Shown: in pieces, positions 1-11,838 of the stretch
How the letters are laid out: each line of letters opens with the position of its first letter
Numbering within the stretch: position 1 is the first letter of the stretch
Assembly: GCF_001949145.1 (NCBI RefSeq)
Contig: NW_019091631.1
Coordinates: 75,267 to 135,266, forward strand
Direction of reading: 5' to 3'
From: Acanthaster planci
Taxonomy: Eukaryota > Echinodermata > Asteroidea > Valvatida > Acanthasteridae
DNA length: 60,000 nucleotides
Made by a program: the position numbers and the translations under genes
The notes under the pieces: generated by a model
Told to the model about the DNA's origin: nothing
Database searches by the model: none
The model's input: only the letters and a program-made list of their open reading frames with translations

Positions 1-1325
1 TGCGGCACTTGCGCATATGGGTGGCAGTGCCTATGCCTCCGCCCCATTTGGACGATGTGGTTGATGTTTTTTTTTAATACAATGGGCGGAAGGCGAGGGG
101 GGGGTATGATGATAAAAAGCTTTAATGAAACATTGACCAAATTTAATAAGTTGACTGCATGATACACATGTGATTACGGTAGGGTAAGCGACAGGCAGGG
201 GCGTATCCAGCGGGGGGGGGTGATCTTCCCCCGACAGAATATTATTTTTTTATATTTTGTTTTTAGTTCTTTTTCAACTGAGAATACTTCACAGGTGAGT
301 AGGAAATAAACTTAATCGATATATTTATTTGTCAAATACAAAGACTACCATTTTTCTCCCTCATTATCATTTTGAATTAGCTCGAACGTGTATTTGCTTT
401 TGAATCCCCCCCCTCCCGAAACCAAAAGCTGTATATGCCACTGGCGACAGGTCAATGATGTTTGGCTGACTTGTGGAGCAAATAATTGCATACTTTTTCC
501 TATCAACATTTTCCCTGCAAGCCTCGAACACTTTAATAAAAAGGGGTTTTAATACAAAATATTGAAATGTTAGAAATCCTGTACATCTTTCCAACTGAAA
601 TTCGCGAAGAGCTGCCCGCACGCTCTGCGTGCAGGTTGTGAATAGCGCCACCAATGTCACAAAAAGTTGACAAAATTAAAAGTAAGACTGCGACATCGTG
701 AGATGTCCCCTGTAAGATATCTTAAAATAGATTTTCAAGTAATCTTTTGGAGATAATGAAATGAATTTCCAGATATCTTGCGTTTCATGTCAGGACTTCT
801 CCAAATACTCCATGAGGGTCTCTCAAGTTTTAGTCTTTAAGATGCCATGAAGAAATGTGAGATACATGTACCTTAAAACAACTAAAGCGTCCCAACCACT
901 CATAGCACGCCACTTTGTTGGCCATACAAAATCCCGCATTCATCAACATAATGCCTTATCCAGCGGGACTGATATTGAAAGTTCCTCAAAACTTGTCTTT
1001 CGCAAGCAAACGCAAAGCTTTGTGGGCTGTATACCACCCTTAGGTGCCTATTCAACCCGTGCCCTTTGTACTTTGGACAAGCAGAATCCATCCGAAACTA
1101 ACAAGTTAGAGCCTTGCAGTTTCCTATGTTTCCATCGTCACGGTAGCAGAATCTTTCCCCAAAGCAAAATTTTAAGGTCCCGTGAGGTCAACAAAAATCC
1201 CGTGAGGAACATCAAAACGCACTTTTGTGTGACATTCCTGCATTTCTCTCCTCTTGACGAAGATCTGTGAACAAAAATCACGATTAACAATCTTTCTGCC
1301 CATCTCGGCTTTGTCGCATACTCAA
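1..1325. other. Noncoding flank, no gene recognised
   Basis: Low-complexity G-runs near 100-125 and 210-220 and AT-rich DNA. The open frames here (for example 857-1270) have no recognisable domains or codon bias and I do not call them. Confidence 0.5.
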
Positions 1326-2123
1326 TAGACCTTTTCCACCCACGTGACTAAATGTAAACAATACCACCACGTGTTGACCGCCATGGCCACGGTGATCGCA
1401 TGTATATTCCTACGGGCAGCTTCAACAATGTGCAAGCGCACGTACGCGCGAACGCTGCATGCTTGACTAGTTTATCTTGAATAGGTAGATTAGCCTTACA
1501 CCACATCATGGCCTGTTCATGACGCGGGCTTCTTGTTCTCGCGCTCGAACGGCGGGAACACGACCCAGGACAATGTTCTTGGAACAGGATCACATATACC
1601 AGGCAAGATATGGGACGCAGGGGTANNNNNNNNNNNNNNNNNNNNNNNNNGGCGGGGGGGGGGTCTCTCCGTCCCATATCTTGCTTCAAATGGGATCACA
1701 CACCGTCTCCTCGTCAGGGTCAGTGAGGGTTTTACACGCACACGGAAAAAACTCGTGAGATTTGATTTTTGAAACGCGGCAAAAACAATCGAGATGGCTT
1801 ACAAAGCTGGAGACAATGAAAAGTTTTGCAAAATTAACATTAAAAATGTTCCATTACAGAAATAATTTTTTAATGGAAAAGAAGTTAGCCCAGTTACCAA
1901 AACATTAACTCTCGAAGAATGCGCTAGGACGCAGCCATGTTGCATGTTGCTTGCTACAAATAGCTTGTAGCAATAACCGGTACGGTTGTACGTTCTCGGC
2001 GTTAGAGCGGCCAGTCCACGAAAAACAAATCGAGCTGTTTGTGAACATTCGAGATCTCGAGAACAAGTCGCCCGAACTCAGCCATGGTCCAGCACGATCG
2101 TGACATCACAGGAAAAAGGTCTA
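1326..2123. mobile_element. Possible foldback/MITE-like element interrupted by an assembly gap
   Basis: The left edge tagaccttttcc (1326-1337) reappears inverted at the right edge ggaaaaaggtcta (2111-2123), each followed inward by a GTGAC/GTCAC-like sequence and a CCATGGC motif. The interior is richer in CpG than its surroundings. No transposase is seen. The terminal match is short, so the element boundaries are tentative. Confidence 0.35.
1626..1650. other. Assembly gap (25 N)
   Basis: A run of N bases. It is flanked by a 14-bp perfect inverted repeat (1604-1617 and 1670-1683) and a G-run, which suggests a sequence that is hard to assemble. Confidence 0.99.
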
Positions 2124-2199
2124 TACAAAACATGAATCATGCGCTAAGAATGTGAAATCCTTTCCACTGCGCAGAATGGGGCCACGCCCACGAAGAATA

Positions 2200-2664
2200 C
2201 AACAGGTGGTTTACAACGCTACCAGCATGCATGTAGTTATCGTGCTTCTAGAGGGCGCCATGTATGTACCAGCCACGAAACCACCACACAGCGGTGCGGT
2301 CGGCCACTGACCAAACTTTTTTATTATTTTGCGACCGCAGCTAGCTGAGTATGCCTAGCCTTTGAGCGTGAGTGCACTTGTCATGTCCGTAGTCGAGTTG
2401 GAAGCACTTATACTTTTTGTGACGTTACATTTCCCAATCCCGTGGAGCACATAAACTTTAACTCACAACATTTCCTGAAGTATTTATTAGAAGCAGGACC
2501 TAGTGAAGTAGGTTGGGTGACATCTCACAGTAGTGTTTTACTCATCTGTCCGTCTGCATGTGGTGGGAATTTCCGGAGGACATTCGTCGACAAGTTGCTG
2601 TGGATGTGTAAACGGTTGACGGGTGGAGCAAGGAAGCAGAGGTCCATGTGTGCATGATATACCG
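2200..2664 (+). promoter_or_regulatory. Candidate upstream promoter/noncoding exon ending at a strong splice donor
   Basis: The sequence accg at 2661-2664 is followed by gtaagt, a strong donor, and the preceding 450 bp are more CpG-rich than the following 18 kb and include a CRE-like tgacgtta near 2420. It could be the noncoding first exon of the plexin, which must exist somewhere upstream. No TATA box is evident and the link is speculative. Confidence 0.2.
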
Positions 2665-4629
2665 GTAAGTCGTCATGTTGTAGGCTAATTTATGGTTCTG
2701 ATGGGGGAGGATTCCATTCACAGACATCACTAATTTCTCCCTACATTAGTATACCAGTCATCAGAGAGTGATAACATGTTCTAAAGAGTCAAATTTTAAC
2801 AGGGAAATAAGCATTCAGCCCTGGACCTACGGTACCTAAAAATAAGAATTTTTTAGGAGACGTATACTATAGTAGGTTTGTGCATCGGGTGTCAAGATGA
2901 AGTGATGTTCAGATGGAACTCGTTCCCCTGACATCAAAACGAGCTGCAAAAGTACCTAGTTTTGCTGTAGCATCATGTACCTGGGGGTACATGTAGTAAC
3001 ATATTTGTTTGTTTTTGAGTTTGTTGAAGGGATTTTTTGTATGAAACATTTTTAAAACTTATTGAGGACTGCAGAATACATTGGGCCTACATGTACATAT
3101 GCATGATATGTACATTCAACAAATAACAGAAGAAAGTGTGGAACTTGTTTTCCCTTTTCTTTTGTTTATTTTCATTCTTTGCTTGAAGATGTGTACACTT
3201 TCTGTGTTTGTTTTCTTCTTATTTGGTATTGTTCAGAAATTTATACGGTATATTCGATTTTATCTTCAAGATTTGTAAAGGTTAAAGTGCAAGATTAAAG
3301 TTTATTTGTTCGCAAAGACAAGTATTGGAATGTGTTGCAGCTATGTGATAAACATTTCAACTTCAAGATTTATGTTCACCTTTAAAGACAACACATGTTA
3401 TACTTTAAGCAGTGAGGTGTCCATTAAATGTTACTGCTCTTGAAGGCAATGGCAACACTTTGACATACAATAGGCCACTCTCAAAATAGTTTTTTTTTCA
3501 AAGCTCTTTTGTCATGGAGACAGCTAACATCTAGAATTGTGAAACCAAACTTTGTGACCTTGATTGTGTACAATTGTTTGAATGTTGCAGCTCGTATTGT
3601 TGGATTTTGATAGGTTCAACTGTACTTCAGGTTTGATAGATCTACAGTAGACTTTCAACAAAGTGAACTGCATCAAGTGCTGTTTCATTTGAATCTTACA
3701 TGTACATGTGTGTGTACATGTTTGTAACAACAGAATCCATAACTTGTTTGCCCTTTAATTTTTGTTTATTTTGGGGGGTTTGATTTTTGAAATTTAAGAC
3801 TTGAGATTGGTACATGTACAGTGTGGATACCGGGCAGGCATACATTGTACACGTATCACAGTAGTGTATGATTTAAATGTTTTTAACCGAGGAGGGACCA
3901 ACTTTACAAACTGATTTTGACCAAAATTAGGTACAATGGTACATTGTACAGTGTGTATATTTGGAAATTAACATGCATTACACTGACTTCAGTTGGTGTA
4001 GTGCAGATTAATTGATTATTAAGTAAAAAATAACTGTGATGTTTTATTCTGCATCAGCCGAATTTCATCCATGGCCGTTAAATTTTTGAAAACTCTTAGA
4101 TAAACATCATGACCGATTTCGAAACCCACATGTTGGCAGTAACTCTGAAGTTTTTGTTTGCGCACACTTGACATACCTGCGTATATCTAAAGAATTTTTT
4201 TTTTTATCACAGATGTCAAACCTGACTCAGAAACCAGACTCTGAACTTTGTACCCCCAGTCTGAATAATAGCGAGATATTACTTCCGATTGAGTAAGCCC
4301 TGTCTGTGGGTTGCCAGTCGCATGTGCATGTACATGTACCTCAAGTGCCGACAGCTCAGGAGGGAGATAGAGACCGTGGGAAACTGGCGTGGGTAGTTGA
4401 ACCCACAACAGTAACCCAGCCTCCCTTGCCTTCAGACCGTCCAATCAAGGTCAAATAGCCAGCGAAGAAAATTTGATAGATGCAGGCATGTGGTTGCGAA
4501 TTGGGTAATCGGTTGTTTCCCAGGCCCCTGTGGCAACACTTTACCTTATCATTTGCTAGTCTGATAGGGTTAGTTGGCGGGTTGGGAAAATACGACTGAC
4601 AAGTTCTGACTTGAAATGATGAAAATTAC

Positions 4630-4688
4630 TTAACCCTAACCCTCCTCAATCCTTCACCTGTTGGAGGACTGAGGAGTGTTAGGGTTAA
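4630..4688. repeat. Telomere-like hairpin
   Basis: Two 24-bp arms (4630-4653 and 4665-4688) are inverted copies with two mismatches around an 11-base loop. The outer ends read ttaaccctaac and gttagggttaa, so they contain TTAGGG-type units. Confidence 0.75.
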
Positions 4689-7600
4689 AGAATGAATATC
4701 AATGCAATGTGAGTTTTTTGTGCTAATTTTTTTTTGAGGGGGTGTGAGGGATAGGGAAGGGAAGGGGCAAAGCTTTGGGAAAGTTATTGAAAAGTGTCAA
4801 TTTTCATTGATAAAGACTGGTGAAGGGAAGTAGACAAGCTACACAGTACATGTCTCCAGAAGGTATTTGTGAAAACTATCTTACCAAATTGGAGTGACTG
4901 GTTTTGTAGGCTACATGTAAGTGAGTTTCTATGAATAGTTTTTAGAGGAACAGGGTCTTAAATATTTAGGTTGAAGAGGAAAAGGGTAGGCCTTACTATT
5001 GCAAAACAGGATAAAAACCCTCTCCCAAATTTTCCGGAACTGTGTGCACCAAAATGTCTGGTTGGTTGCTTTGTTTCACTATTTGAGAAAATGCACGGGT
5101 GTGTGTTTGGTCCATGATTCCATGAAATGTTTGCTGCTTTTAGTTCAAGGAAAGTCTACTCTGCTGGGATGCAGTCCCCTCCAGAGGCAGGAGTCGTAAA
5201 TTACGAGTACAAGTACATGTACACTACATGTACATGTACGTGGATGCCAGCTCCTGCAGGAAACTTATTACAGGCGCGCCAACAAGGGGGACCACATTCT
5301 GACCCCCTGACCTGTCTGTAAATGCTGTTGCTGTAACCCTAGCCTTTTTTGTCAGTATTCAAACTTTCCTGGGGAAACAAATGATGGATGTTGCACTGTG
5401 GGTGTGCTTTCCCATATACATGTATTGTGTCAAGAATACTTTTTTCCTTGGTTGTTGATTGAAATGTGAATAATGGGGAAAAAAAGAGAATTTAAACAAA
5501 GTGACACTTGAGCCCCGGCAATTTCCTACTGGGCTCAGTGGCTTGTAACTTCTCTTGACAGTCACTAGTGTACCCGAGGAAACCTCATTCCCTTTCACCT
5601 CTAACTTGCCCTGAAGGATCTTGGTCCTTCATCATTTATGAAATCAATCAGTCTACATGGACAGATTTTTTTTAACTTAGCATTGCTTTCACCATTGCCA
5701 TTTGCCCAGTTCAAGAATTCACAGGCAGTCAGTGTATCCCACAAAAGATTACAACAGTTACAAGAAATGCAGCTGTACATGATGTACGCTGTGTCTGGCT
5801 GATTCTCATTTTGAATGCACTCGGCCATTGTAAAATGGACCACTCATAAATGTTGTTGATGCATGCAGATTAGTTTTACAATTGTTGTTCGTTTGCGTAT
5901 CATACATACCAGTATGTACAGTACATGCATGTGCGTCATTCAGTGTGTAAATGGTAAAAAAAAGTATTCATATGTGTGCGAGTACATTGTATCGGTATGT
6001 TGTACATACATGTAATTAGATCAAAATTTCAAAGTAATGTAAATCTTTCACTGTAGTGCCTACCTGAGACATGCACTGTACCGGCACAAGTTTGTAAAAT
6101 TACAAGTTGTACTCTACAGTCCACTGGGATTCGTCAACCAGTAGCCTTCCGCAGACGAAAAAAGTATGCTGATCAGCAACGATCAGTCAACCACAGGTTG
6201 ATTTTAGGCCTAGTTGATTTTGCCTTGTGTCCAAGATATAGTTGTGCACACATGTAGGTTACCAAGGGATTTTGACCAGTGGTCAACAAATGTTACTGAT
6301 CAAACTTGGCCTGACCTGCTACACTGTACTAGTTAGTACTTGCTTAAAAATTCTCTGTGCATCCAGTTTAATCTACTGGAATCCGAGAACAGCACATTAC
6401 ATGTGTGAGGAAAAATCTGTAACAGCTAGTAAATATTCCCCAGTCACCAAGTAATAAAACTCTGTCACAGAATATTTCAGTCATTTGATTTCAGTAAAAA
6501 GTCTTCCACTGAATGACTGATGGATCAGTTTTTTCCAGCTGTCCCTTGTTCCTGGCAGGTTGCTGAATTAAGCAAAATCAGTTCTCCAGACAGGCTTGTC
6601 GTTTCATTCGGCTGCTTAGCTGCTCTTTCACCAGCTAGAGCCATCCAGATTTCTCATTGAAATCCTCGATCCGCACCAATGTCTCAGTAGTTTTTTCCCC
6701 TGGATTCAGTCAGGCCGGTGTGTTTGATGGCGGGTCCGATTGGATCTTAATACTTCCTGCAGGTCGTTTTAACCTGAACTCCAGATGCTTTAACAAAAAA
6801 TTTGCCCTGGTTTGGGGAGGAGGTCAAGACTCTGACATCAACTGCATGTACACTTGTCTCGTGGGAATGGAAAGTCCCTTCCACAAGCAGTGAAGGAACT
6901 GAAGGAAGAAACATTGTAAGGTGGAAGGGGTGGAGAGTGATTTGATGAGAAAAGTCCAAATTTGTGTCGAGTTTAACAGAGAAATTTAGAAAAGTCGTGG
7001 TTGTGTACACCTACTGTACATGCATTTATGGACAGTACATTGCTAAAAGACATGTATATGAGCACCATGCACCCCAGTACCTGTAAGAGAAACTTACCGA
7101 TACACACTCCAAAATTAAATGACTAAAGAAAAAAAAACACACTCGAAAATGATTTCAACTTGCCAGTTCTGTTGAATCCTCAAAGCATTCATTGACAACC
7201 ACTGGACAAATTATATGAAAATATGACAGCAACTGACAGTACATGTACTGGTACCTGTAATTTTCCTAATTTGTCAGGGGCTGGGCACAGGTTGTTTTTA
7301 TATCACTTTAAACATCCATTCTGTCACTTGCTGTTGCAATAGATACAGGTATCTTTGCCACCAGTGACCCAAACTACATGCAGTTACTTGTAGTCCCAGG
7401 GAGGGACAAGGTCATTCATCGAATAACCCTCATAATTCCTCTTGAGATGGCAGGTTCTCTCTCACATTACTGAAAGAAATTGCAGACCAGTGTGCGTGCA
7501 TAAATCACTCCGTAGCCAGCAGTCTCCCCAATCCTGCTCTAACTGGTAGCTTCCGTGGCCTTACAATGTATCCTTGTGCTGTGCATGATTAAGAGACCAT

Positions 7601-9900
7601 TCAGGCCAGAACTGAACGAGGGGAGAGAATAACTTCATAAATTTATATAATTCCAAAGCAATTACGGGTTGATCAGACTAGTGTTCTCAGTGAACCTGCT
7701 GGACCTTAGGAAGTTATTGCTGGAGTCAGCGAAGGCCTTAGGGTGTTTAACCTTGGGAGCGCTGTTATTTTGTCTCCGAACATCTGGCTGGAAAAAACCT
7801 TCACTATGTACATGTACATGTACATGTACCAGTACATTGAAATGATTGAAACATATATCAATTGTTGCCCTATCCCAGTCAAGATTAAAATCTGCCCAAG
7901 TCCATTCACAGGAACAATTAGAAAAAAATAAAGTAATGGGCCTTCTGAGACAAAGAATTTCCAATGTACCAAATGTTTAGAAACAAAATGCGAAGATTTG
8001 TTCACAGGGGTTTAGAAGGGGGGGAGGAGTTGTAGATTTTGAACAAGCAAAAACTGCCAGTCCAGGGACAGATGAGACACTGGCTGATGTATTCTTGCTG
8101 GTGCAACTGTTGTTGTTTTTTTTGTTGGTAGTTAATTTTCTCTCCCCGTGATGTTACCGATGTGACGATAATAACAAATCCTCTACAAATTCTGCATGAT
8201 TTCAAAGCTCCCTGGTACATGGAGGCCCAAATGCATACAATATGACTGAAACAGATGCAGAGTGTGTTACATTGCTTGCGAAACCTGATAAATCTGTCAA
8301 CAAATACAAACTTTAATTTCCTTGAAAACAAGAAGTCAACAATTTAATACCTGCCACATTGGCACCAGACAATTCCTTGCGAATGTCATCTTGGGTGTCA
8401 AAGTTTGTTCTTCGCAGTAAACTGATTATGTCAGGCACCATTTTGAAGGCAGTGATGTTAGGCTGACAGCCCTATATCGATATTTCATGTACCAGTACAA
8501 AGTACCTGGTATGATTACCTATTATTTGCCAAGTGTGAGTTTCTATTCCACGTGTACATGTACCATCTATTTACCATTATTATACATGTACCTATACATG
8601 TACATGTAGTTTTTATACATTGAAAAGGAGTATAAAGTTACGTGTACATGCAAAGTGTGTGCATATCTGGAACAAAATCACCTCCATGGCAAGACAAATG
8701 CATTGCTCGACCCTTCAAAATGGGAAGCAGTGCGCACATTGCACCCGAAGGATTTTACATGTGCAGTTTAGCAGATATTACCTCCACAGTGAACCTTTTC
8801 AAGGGTAGACTGTGAAAATAAATACTGAGGACCATCTTCCATGATTCCCCATGAAACTACATGTAAAAACCCCTGTTCTCCGGCACCCAATCAATCATGT
8901 AAATTGCCACCCTTCAACCTCAAGTGGCACTCCCCTGCCAGGCCAGTTGTACACAATTTTGACCCTATGAATTTGTGGGAGGTCGCCTTAAAGACACAGC
9001 GTAGCCCCATTGTGGGTTTTCTAAAGAAACACTTCCACCCCTCTGTGGTGGGGGTGAAATATCCTTTGAATGGTCCAATCCTTGTATTATCACCTGCAGT
9101 TCACTTGTTACATGTACCTGGACTCTTGCAGGTATAATGGTAGCCACCATGGGAAATTGTGCAGTATGTAAAAATGTATGTTGGAAGCCTTACATGTGTG
9201 GGTGTATGTACATATACATTTGTAATTGGTACCCAAAGTGTTGGTTTGCAAGGTTTTTTGCCTGGTTTACCTTTAACTTCCAGCTCGTCCAGTTTAGACT
9301 TGGTCTCAGCTCAGAGAAGTTACGATTAATGCTTAAAAGTAAAGAAGGAGGAAATTTCTAACCAAAAAAATACAGCCCAGCATAAACTAGGGGAGGCAGT
9401 TAGGTGTTTGCATTTGGTGTTTGCAAACCTGTCTGGAAGGAGGGAATATCCCAGGGTTAGTTTAAAAAGAGTTGATTTGATTTATTGTCCAATCGGCAAT
9501 GAGCATTGCAGTGCCTCTCTAGCATTCTGGGAATCTTAGGCACAGGAATGAGCAAGGGCCAAATTTTAGTCTGGGGTGTGGGTATTTTTTGGCATGCATG
9601 TACGCTTTTCCAAAAATTAAAGGATCATACTCGCTTGTCGACCCCTCCAGCCAATTCGACTCTGAAACACATGACTGAGCAATTGGATAATATCATGGTG
9701 CTTAACCATGCATGAACTTTTGTGTACATAAGTAAAATCAATGAGGTATAGACGTACGTACTGCCGAAGACTGTCAGACAAATGTCCGATCCTTTGATTT
9801 TGGTGAGCAGTGTACATACATGTTGTTCAAGAAAAAGTATCCCTCAGGGAGACAGTGTGCATACCACACGTACATAATGTACATGTAGTCAAACTGCATT

Positions 9901-9957
9901 GTACATGTACGTGTACATGTACAATTACACGTACATGTACATGTACATGTACATATA
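9901..9957. repeat. TACATG-type microsatellite cluster
   Basis: Repeated self-complementary acatgtac units make up almost the whole segment. Similar shorter clusters lie near 5212-5240, 7805-7833, 8555-8610 and 26570-26600. Confidence 0.85.
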
Positions 9958-11164
9958 CTTGAAAATGAAATTACTTTGGCAGGATAAAATCATCCTTCGA
10001 AAGCCCGATCTCTGGCTGTTTTTTTTTTAATAAATAATTTTCAGACAAAACATTGGTATCATGTAAACATTTCCCAGGCTGTAGACCTGTGAGAGGGTGG
10101 GAAGGGACAGGGGGGCCTAGCCCCCCTGTTGATCAGCTCCCTCCCCCCTGTCAAAACCGTTTAAGCATCAAAATTATCTAATGTTCATGTGAAATGCCTC
10201 CTTAGCTGGTACATGTAACCTGCCCTTTCCTCATGCCCGAAGGCTTGCATTTTTTGCAGTGGGACTGCAGAGGACACTGTGAGTATTCAAACCATTGGCA
10301 TTTTTTTTTATCAGTTTACGAAAACTACTGTGTGGATTTTTCCTCCAATCCACTTTTTCAAGTTTACTGACTGAAGAACTGGCTCACATCAAGTGTACAC
10401 TATGCAGTAGACTACAAGTATGCATTGGCATGTACATGTATGCTGTAAGGTACCGGCTCATCAGCATCAATGAAAAGGCTTCATTCAATAGATTGCTTTC
10501 TTGCCTCAAGTAGGATTAAGAAAACATGAATTATACATAGGCATGTACATGCATAGCCTGTCTGGTACAATGTACTGTATATGTACATGTGTACATGCAT
10601 GAGGCATTTAAAGTGTACCGTTTACACGCTCATGCAGTATATTGGTACCATGTGTACCAGCATGTACCGGTACATGTATTGGGATGAGTTCTGTTGCAAG
10701 AGTGCGGCTTGAAATACCAGTATTTGTTGGCCCTCCTCCTGGTTGGACACAGATCCTACTGACAATATGAAAAATGTTACAGTTGATGCGGCCTGATACA
10801 TGTACTCTAAGATAGTGCAGCCTGGCAGTGAGGGTAGCGCTACTTTAAAGCGAGGGTTTGAGCTTGTGATGTGGCCCCATGTGAAAGTTATTAAAGGGGG
10901 GAGGGTAATCCAGCTTCAAATGTGGACAAATGGAGGGTTGCTGCTTATGGGTACCAGAAAACTGTTCCATTATGCACCTGAGACTGCACCATCTACTTGT
11001 AGTCTGTGCAGGTACATGTAATTAATTCTAGGTGAACAAAAAAAAAGGAAAGAAAGAATCAAGCCTCTACAGATGCTGGAACTTGAATGATAGAAACAAT
11101 GACATTTACATGTATGTACAATTTTTTCTTCTCAGAATACATGCTCAGGGTACATGTGGACTGA

Positions 11165-11203
11165 CGTACATGTACATGTACTATACGTATACATGTACAT
11201 GTC
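11165..11203. repeat. Palindromic TACATG cluster
   Basis: Two acatgtacatgt-type arms are separated by a short ctatacg spacer, so the whole segment is an inverted repeat. Confidence 0.75.
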
Positions 11204-11445
11204 CATTGTAAACGCATTGTTATTATAAATATGATGAGTACATGTACATTGTGTAGATGTTTACAAAGGAAATCTCTGGAGCTACCTAGGTTTATAGATC
11301 AGTTTCACCTTTCTTGCCATCCAATAAGCCTTTTGCGAGTTAAATTTGAATAAAATCTGGTACACCGTGTTATCTTATTTCACATGAACATAATTCGAAT
11401 TCCCCAGACTGAAGACACTGTTGCTACATGTATACCTCGTGATTC

Positions 11446-11572
11446 GAGGCAAGCTTTTGCATAGCGACCACCATCTCTGGAATGGACTGGTTCCTTTGTG
11501 CCCTTCTCATCCGTTGAAAACAGTGTATTGACGTAAGGCATCTCTTAATATAACTAAGCAAAAGCTTGCCCC
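11446..11572. repeat. Inverted repeat pair around GGCAAGCTTTTGC
   Basis: The 13-bp core ggcaagcttttgc at 11448-11460 recurs inverted at 11558-11570. Extending to 19 bp gives 17 matches. The sequence between does not pair further. Confidence 0.6.
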
Positions 11573-11597
11573 ACATTCCGAAGGTACGTGTATTATG

Positions 11598-11838
11598 GGC
11601 CATTTTCCAATACTCAATTTCGTCTCCGTCTGGGGCTTCGTTCCCAAAACCAATCGCCGAATGTGGGCCTGAAGCATTTAAATTACATTGGATTAGTGTA
11701 ATTTTTGGCTTTCTTGAATCTTATTTGATGTTCTGTAGCACTATTAGACTGATTACTGCGTTTACAGCTTCAAAGTCAGCTAGTAAAAACAAAGTTGAAG
11801 TCTGAGATGGAGCCCAAGTTGAGTATTGGAAAACGGCC
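11598..11838. mobile_element. Foldback/MITE-like element
   Basis: Arms of 42 bp (11598-11639 and 11797-11838) are inverted copies with roughly 34 matches; both begin ggcc-[a/g]-ttttccaatactcaa at the outer end. The internal 157 bp show no ORF with domains. Size and terminal symmetry fit a nonautonomous DNA transposon. Confidence 0.6.

Noticed and set aside
857-1270. Plus-strand frame of 137 codons near the window start
   Set aside because: No domain, and composition is unlike the plexin exons; not supported as a gene.
4187-4444. Possible tRNA-like B box near 4390
   Set aside because: gtagttgaacccacaacag is suggestive, but no A box or SINE body could be seen.
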